64,000 nucleotides of DNA from M3007 sp041741155 (GTDB lineage: Bacteria; Bacteroidota; Bacteroidia; Chitinophagales; Saprospiraceae). The notes under the pieces were generated by a model. That model was given only the letters and a program-made list of their open reading frames with translations. It did no database searches and was not told the origin of the DNA. The position numbers were made by a program, and so were the translations under genes. Location: positions 1 through 64,000 of the forward strand of contig JBGSKO010000178.1 of the NCBI GenBank assembly GCA_041741155.1, written 5' to 3'. Of the stretch, positions 60,385-64,000 are shown in pieces; the stretch's first letter is position 1, and every line of letters starts with the position of its first letter.

Positions 60385-60392
60385 CAAATGTA
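60385..60392 (-). promoter_or_regulatory. -7 element (TACATTTG, minus strand) of the ATPase/TOPRIM operon
   Basis: CAAATGTA on the plus strand is TACATTTG on the minus strand, a full TAnnTTTG match, 40 bp upstream of the ATPase start. Confidence 0.55.
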
Positions 60393-60407
60393 GTCCAATG
60401 AGCCAAA

Positions 60408-60453
60408 AGGGCAAAACAAAAACAGCCCGGCGTGCTCAAAGCGCACCGGGCTG
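60408..60453 (-). terminator. Rho-independent terminator of the ATP synthase operon
   Basis: On the minus strand the stem CAGCCCGG...CCGGGCTG, extended by GTGC/GCAC pairing, is followed by TTTTTGTTTTG. It lies 25 bp after the atpG stop and isolates the downstream ATPase/TOPRIM genes. Confidence 0.85.
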
Positions 60454-60477
60454 AAAAAATCAAAAAAAAAATATTTT

Positions 60478-61371
60478 TTAGTTGCCTTCCAATGCCGCTG
60501 CTCCGCCCACGATCTCGCCGAGTTCTGTGGTGATGGATTCCTGACGGGCTTTGTTGTAGTTGATGCGTAGGTTTTTGAGCAGTTCTTCGGCATTTTCAGT
60601 TGCCTTGTCCATGGCTGTCATCCGGGCGCCGTGTTCGCTGGCCTGGGTGTCGAGCAGGGTTTTATGGAACTGAAGTTGCAGGATGCTCGGTACGAGCGTT
60701 TCGAGCAACTGCTGTTTGTCTGGCTCAAAAATGTAGTCCGCGCGCTTTTTGGAACCGCCGGCGCTTTCCAGTTTTGCCACCGGGAGCCATTGTTCAACGG
60801 TAGGGAACTGCATTGCGGCATTTTTGAAACGCCCATAAACGATGTCAATCGCGTCGTATTTGCCGCTGGAAAATACGTCCATGAGTTCGCGCGCCACTAC
60901 GCTGGTTTGTTCATACTCGATGGTATTGAACAGCCCGATATGGTCGGTATTGTAGGTCAGGTCGCGGAATCGGCGGCGGAAGTAGTCGTACCCTTTTTTA
61001 CCGATAAACAGTACGGTGACGTTGCCCGTTTCGCGCAGTTTGGGGTATTTTTTATCAATGAGCGTGACCGCCTCTTTATTGATATTGGTATTGAACGCGC
61101 CACACAAGCCGCGGTTGGAGGTAACCACCACCACAAGAGCGTTTTTTACCTCACGCACCGTACCGTAGGAGGTTGTCGTATCGCCGTCGAGGTTCGACAG
61201 GATGTTGGACAACATACGATTGAGCCGGTCCGAGTATGGACGCATTTGCACGATGGCATTTTGCGCCTTGCGCAACTTTGCAGCCGACACCATTTTCATG
61301 GCTTTCGTGATCTGTTGCGTCGAAATGACCGACTTGATACGTTCGCGTACTTCTTTTAAACCACCTGCCAT
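60478..61371 (-). CDS. atpG: ATP synthase gamma subunit
   Basis: A 297-residue F1 gamma subunit: RERIKSVISTQQITKAMKMV near the N-terminus, VVVTSNRGLCGAFNTNINKE in the core, and the conserved C-terminal stalk MTAMDKATENAEELLKNLRI with NKARQESITTELGEIVGGA. It forms the rotating central stalk. It is the last gene of the operon here, 90 bp after atpA, and that spacer is filled by a GATGAAT inverted repeat. Confidence 0.96.
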   Translation of the reverse strand: MAGGLKEVRERIKSVISTQQITKAMKMVSAAKLRKAQNAIVQMRPYSDRLNRMLSNILSNLDGDTTTSYGTVREVKNALVVVVTSNRGLCGAFNTNINKEAVTLIDKKYPKLRETGNVTVLFIGKKGYDYFRRRFRDLTYNTDHIGLFNTIEYEQTSVVARELMDVFSSGKYDAIDIVYGRFKNAAMQFPTVEQWLPVAKLESAGGSKKRADYIFEPDKQQLLETLVPSILQLQFHKTLLDTQASEHGARMTAMDKATENAEELLKNLRINYNKARQESITTELGEIVGGAAALEGN

Positions 61372-61460
61372 AATTCAGAATGATGAATGATGAATTATGA
61401 ATACTGAATGACGAATGATGCGGCAGAGCCAATTCATCATTCATCATTCAGCATTCAGCA
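61372..61460. repeat. GATGAAT inverted repeat filling the atpA-atpG spacer
   Basis: GAATGATGAATGATGAATT (61378-61396) and its exact complement (61431-61449) form a 19-bp perfect inverted repeat with a 34-nt loop. The outer parts carry further GAATGCTGAAT-type words that reach the atpA stop codon on one side and the atpG start codon on the other. Confidence 0.93.
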
Positions 61461-63047
61461 CTATTTCTTGTATTGTCCAGTCAATCCTGCTGCCATCTCT
61501 TTGAGTTTGGCGAGGCTTCCTTCTTCAAGTTTGCCCTTGCGCAGTTCTTCCAGTACGTCGGGGAGCTGTTGCTCCATTTTCATCAGGAAGATTTCCTCAA
61601 ACTCGCGCACTTTGTCGAGGGGGACGTCGCGGAGCAGGTTATTGGATCCGAGGTAGATGATTGCTACCTGTTTTTCCACAGATACCGGGCTGTATTGAGC
61701 TTGCTTGAGGATTTCCACGTTGCGGGCGCCTTTTGCCAGGATTGCCTGCGTAGCTGCGTCAAGGTCAGAGCCGAACTTGGAGAATGCCTCCAACTCGCGG
61801 TACTGGGCCTGGTCGAGTTTCAGCGTACCGGCGATTTTTTTCATGGATTTGATCTGGGCGTTACCACCTACGCGGCTTACAGAGATACCCACGTTGATGG
61901 CGGGGCGCACACCGGCGTTGAACAGGTTGGATTCCAGGAATATCTGGCCGTCGGTGATCGAGATCACGTTGGTCGGGATATAGGCGGATACGTCACCGGC
62001 TTGTGTTTCGATGATGGGCAGTGCCGTCAGCGAACCTCCACCTTTTACCAAGCCGGCTTTCACCAGGCTGGGGGGCAGGTCGTTCATCTGGAGCGCTACT
62101 TTTTGGTCATCAATAACCTTGGCGGCGCGTTCGAGCAAGCGGCTGTGCAGGTAGAATACGTCACCCGGGTATGCTTCGCGGCCCGGTGGGCGGCGCAGGA
62201 GCAGCGACACCTCGCGGTAAGCCACAGCTTGTTTGGAAAGATCGTCGTAAATAATAAGTGCCGGACGGCCCGTGTCGCGGAAGAACTCGCCAATGGCGGC
62301 GCCGGCAAACGGAGCATAGAACTGCAACGGAGCCGGGTCGGAAGCCGAGGCTGAAACGATCACCGTGTAGGCCATGGCGCCGTATTCTTCGAGCGTACGG
62401 GCTACTTGTGCCACCGTGGAGGCTTTTTGGCCGCAGGCAACGTAGATGCAGAACACCGGTTCGCCGCGCTCGTAAAATTCTTTCTGGTTGATGATGGTGT
62501 CAATGGCGATAGCCGACTTGCCGGTCTGGCGGTCACCAATGATCAGTTCGCGCTGGCCGCGGCCGATGGGAATCATGGCGTCAATAGCCTTGATACCCGT
62601 TTGGAGTGGCTCATTCACCGGGCGACGGTAGATAACGCCGGGAGCTTTGCGCTCCAGCGGCATTTCGTATTTTTTGCCGCCGATAGGGCCTTTGCCGTCA
62701 ATTGGCTGACCCAGTGTGTTTACCACGCGGCCCACGAACTCTTCGCCAACCTCAATGGAGGCGATTTTGCCCGTGCGCTTCACGATGGCGCCCTCGCGGA
62801 TACCTGTCGGGGAGCCCATGAGTACCACACCCACGTTATCTTCTTCGAGGTTAAGCACGATTGCACGTGTGCCGTTTTCAAATTCGACGAGTTCGCCGGA
62901 TTGCGCGTTGTTGAGTCCGTACACGCGGGCGATACCGTCGCCGACCTGGAGCACCGAACCTACCTCTTCGAGGTTTGTCTCAGCGCCGAAGCCGGACAGC
63001 TGTTGTTTCAATATTGCCGAGATTTCTTCCGGTCGAACGTCTGCCAT
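61461..63047 (-). CDS. atpA: ATP synthase alpha subunit
   Basis: A 528-residue F1 alpha subunit: N-terminal RPEEISAILKQQLSGF, P-loop GDRQTGKSAIAIDTI (about residues 170-184), DDLSKQAVAYREVSLLLRRP and the alpha signature PAINVGISVSRVGG (Arg finger). It forms the non-catalytic nucleotide sites of F1. Gene order b-delta-alpha-gamma on this strand is normal for Bacteroidota. Confidence 0.97.
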   Translation of the reverse strand: MADVRPEEISAILKQQLSGFGAETNLEEVGSVLQVGDGIARVYGLNNAQSGELVEFENGTRAIVLNLEEDNVGVVLMGSPTGIREGAIVKRTGKIASIEVGEEFVGRVVNTLGQPIDGKGPIGGKKYEMPLERKAPGVIYRRPVNEPLQTGIKAIDAMIPIGRGQRELIIGDRQTGKSAIAIDTIINQKEFYERGEPVFCIYVACGQKASTVAQVARTLEEYGAMAYTVIVSASASDPAPLQFYAPFAGAAIGEFFRDTGRPALIIYDDLSKQAVAYREVSLLLRRPPGREAYPGDVFYLHSRLLERAAKVIDDQKVALQMNDLPPSLVKAGLVKGGGSLTALPIIETQAGDVSAYIPTNVISITDGQIFLESNLFNAGVRPAINVGISVSRVGGNAQIKSMKKIAGTLKLDQAQYRELEAFSKFGSDLDAATQAILAKGARNVEILKQAQYSPVSVEKQVAIIYLGSNNLLRDVPLDKVREFEEIFLMKMEQQLPDVLEELRKGKLEEGSLAKLKEMAAGLTGQYKK

Positions 63048-63159
63048 GTTCTTGGTAATGATGAATGATGAATGTTAAATGATGAATTTGGTTGATAAGG
63101 GTTGAAGAGGTGGAGATGGTTGAGGATCAACTATTCTCAAACATCTCAACTTTTTCAAC
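63048..63159. repeat. Two repeat words filling the atpH-atpA spacer
   Basis: Directly after the atpH stop (minus strand) the word GTTGAAAAAGTTGAGATG and its imperfect complement form an inverted repeat (63136-63159 against 63101-63124, 20 of 24 matched, 11-nt loop). Nearer atpA, 63057-63089 contains ATGATGAATGATGAATG-type words like those of the atpA-atpG spacer. Confidence 0.85.
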
Positions 63160-63720
63160 TTAAAATTCCCGAACGTACTGGTTTTTCAAGAATTCCGACT
63201 TCAGTTCGACCAGTTTGTTGGCGACGCTGGCGTCGTAGCGTTTGTTATCAAATTCGAGCACGAAGCCGCCGATCAGGTTCGGATCAACAACCGTTTCGAT
63301 TTCAAGATTTACCGTGGTTTGACCGCTGCCGAGCAATTTAGTCCGAAGGCTATCCAGCACAGACTCGCTTAGCGGAGCCGCGCTGATGACGCGGACGGAG
63401 GTTATTTTTTTGAGTTTTTTATACTGGATAATAAACTCCGCTGCTATTTCGGGGATGTACATTTCCCGACCTTTTTTCACCAGCAGGTCCAGATAGGCCA
63501 TGGTGAGCGGGTTTATTTTGTTTTCCAGCAAAGCATGTAGCACGGCTATCTTTTTGTCGCCCTGAATGATCGGGCTTTTAAGAAACAGGTACAGTTCGCG
63601 ATTCCGCGCTGCCGACTGCAGGGTATCCATGTCGGCGTGTACCGGTTCGACCGTATTCTGGTCTATAGCCAATTCTAAAAGAGACTTGGCGTAGCGTGAT
63701 GCGATTCGGGTAACGGACAT
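63160..63720 (-). CDS. atpH: ATP synthase delta subunit
   Basis: A 186-residue delta subunit: RIASRYAKSLLELAIDQNTV at the N-terminus and the C-terminal VDPNLIGGFVLEFDNKRYDAS followed by LVELKSEFLK. It joins the peripheral stalk to F1. Its ATG shares one base with the atpF stop (TAATG), indicating coupled translation. Confidence 0.95.
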   Translation of the reverse strand: MSVTRIASRYAKSLLELAIDQNTVEPVHADMDTLQSAARNRELYLFLKSPIIQGDKKIAVLHALLENKINPLTMAYLDLLVKKGREMYIPEIAAEFIIQYKKLKKITSVRVISAAPLSESVLDSLRTKLLGSGQTTVNLEIETVVDPNLIGGFVLEFDNKRYDASVANKLVELKSEFLKNQYVREF

Positions 63721-64000
63721 TAGTTCATTTTTATCTGTTCAGCCAAAGACTTGGCATATGTTTCCTGTTCAGCCTTATTGCCCAATTCCTTTTGCAGGAT
63801 TTTTTCGGCGATTTCGACAGCCAGGCGGCCGGAGGTGTTTTTCAGTTCCACCAGAGCAGCCATTTTTTGGTTTTCGATGTCCTGAATGGCGCTATCCACC
63901 TTGCGTTTGTACTCTGCGTTGGCGCGTTCCTTGGCCTCGGCGATGATCTCTTCCTTGGCCTCCTTCGCTTCTTTGAGTATCTGGCCGCGTTCTTCACGCG
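63720..64000 (-). CDS. atpF: ATP synthase b subunit, C-terminal part (partial)
   Basis: The last 92 codons of the b subunit run off the window edge. The visible part is a long charged helix (ERGQILKEAKEAKEEIIAEA, KRKVDSAIQDIENQKMAAL), typical of the dimerising peripheral stalk, ending AEQETYAKSLAEQIKMN. The membrane anchor lies outside the window. The stop codon TAA overlaps the atpH ATG by one base. Confidence 0.92.
   Translation of the reverse strand, partial: REERGQILKEAKEAKEEIIAEAKERANAEYKRKVDSAIQDIENQKMAALVELKNTSGRLAVEIAEKILQKELGNKAEQETYAKSLAEQIKMN

Overview
The window comes from a Bacteroidota chromosome, most likely a Saprospiria/Saprospiraceae-type organism. The lineage call rests on several things read from the sequence: type IX secretion (T9SS) C-terminal sorting domains on two secreted proteins (5941-9057 and 35994-37526), the gliding lipoprotein GldD (38677-39294), many secreted lipoproteins with SxC lipoboxes, recurrent TAnnTTTG-type -7 promoter elements, weak or absent Shine-Dalgarno sites, and the F1 ATP synthase gene order b-delta-alpha-gamma. 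No phage or intact transposon is present.

Layout. 104-14110 is mixed housekeeping and envelope genes: a DUF1460 amidase-like protein, an OmpA protein, a persulfide dioxygenase-rhodanese fusion, a decayed DUF2911 tail, a 1038-aa T9SS-secreted protein, a 2Fe-2S ferredoxin, gamma-glutamyltransferase and others. 14279-15508 is a MacB-like permease. 15715-35779 is a nearly unbroken co-directional exopolysaccharide/capsule locus: nucleotide-sugar aminotransferase and dehydrogenase, CpsB-type phosphatase, two Wza-like lipoproteins flanking a small-protein/HNH cassette, Wzc-like tyrosine kinase, Wzx flippase, methyltransferases, six or seven glycosyltransferases, a Wzy/ligase protein and a WcaF-type acetyltransferase. 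It ends at a terminator and a tRNA-Met. 35994-51039 holds a GH18 chitinase, a nuclease, gldD, a copper P-type ATPase, thioredoxin, a sulfide:quinone reductase-like enzyme, an AraC regulator, a cobalamin adenosyltransferase, YebC, an MBL hydrolase, Der and a lipoprotein. 51044-52495 encodes the polyprenyl-phosphate sugar transferase that probably starts the polysaccharide made by the upstream locus. 52500-58711 is a sensor kinase, a lipoprotein, thiolase, a multi-spanning protein, a TPMT-like methyltransferase and a small membrane protein. 58711-60344 is an AAA/ABC-ATPase plus DUF3226 (TOPRIM) pair that looks like a split OLD/PARIS-type defence module. 60478-64000 is the ATP synthase operon on the minus strand.

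The most unusual property is in the spacers between genes. Many are filled with degenerate short-period tandem repeats (9-mer ATTGATTCG, 15-mer AACCAGAAACCTTCC, GATGAGC/T, GATGAAT). These often sit as inverted arms that start within a few bases of a stop codon and end within a few bases of the next start codon. The largest is 34 + 19 copies of the 9-mer in opposite orientation around a 101-bp unique core (9061-9638). The repeated word differs from spacer to spacer but the layout is the same. I know of no description of this arrangement, and it is the main finding, followed by the ATPase-TOPRIM-membrane protein module.

Limits: all function calls come from reading motifs and remembered family features. 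No database search or folding calculation was run.
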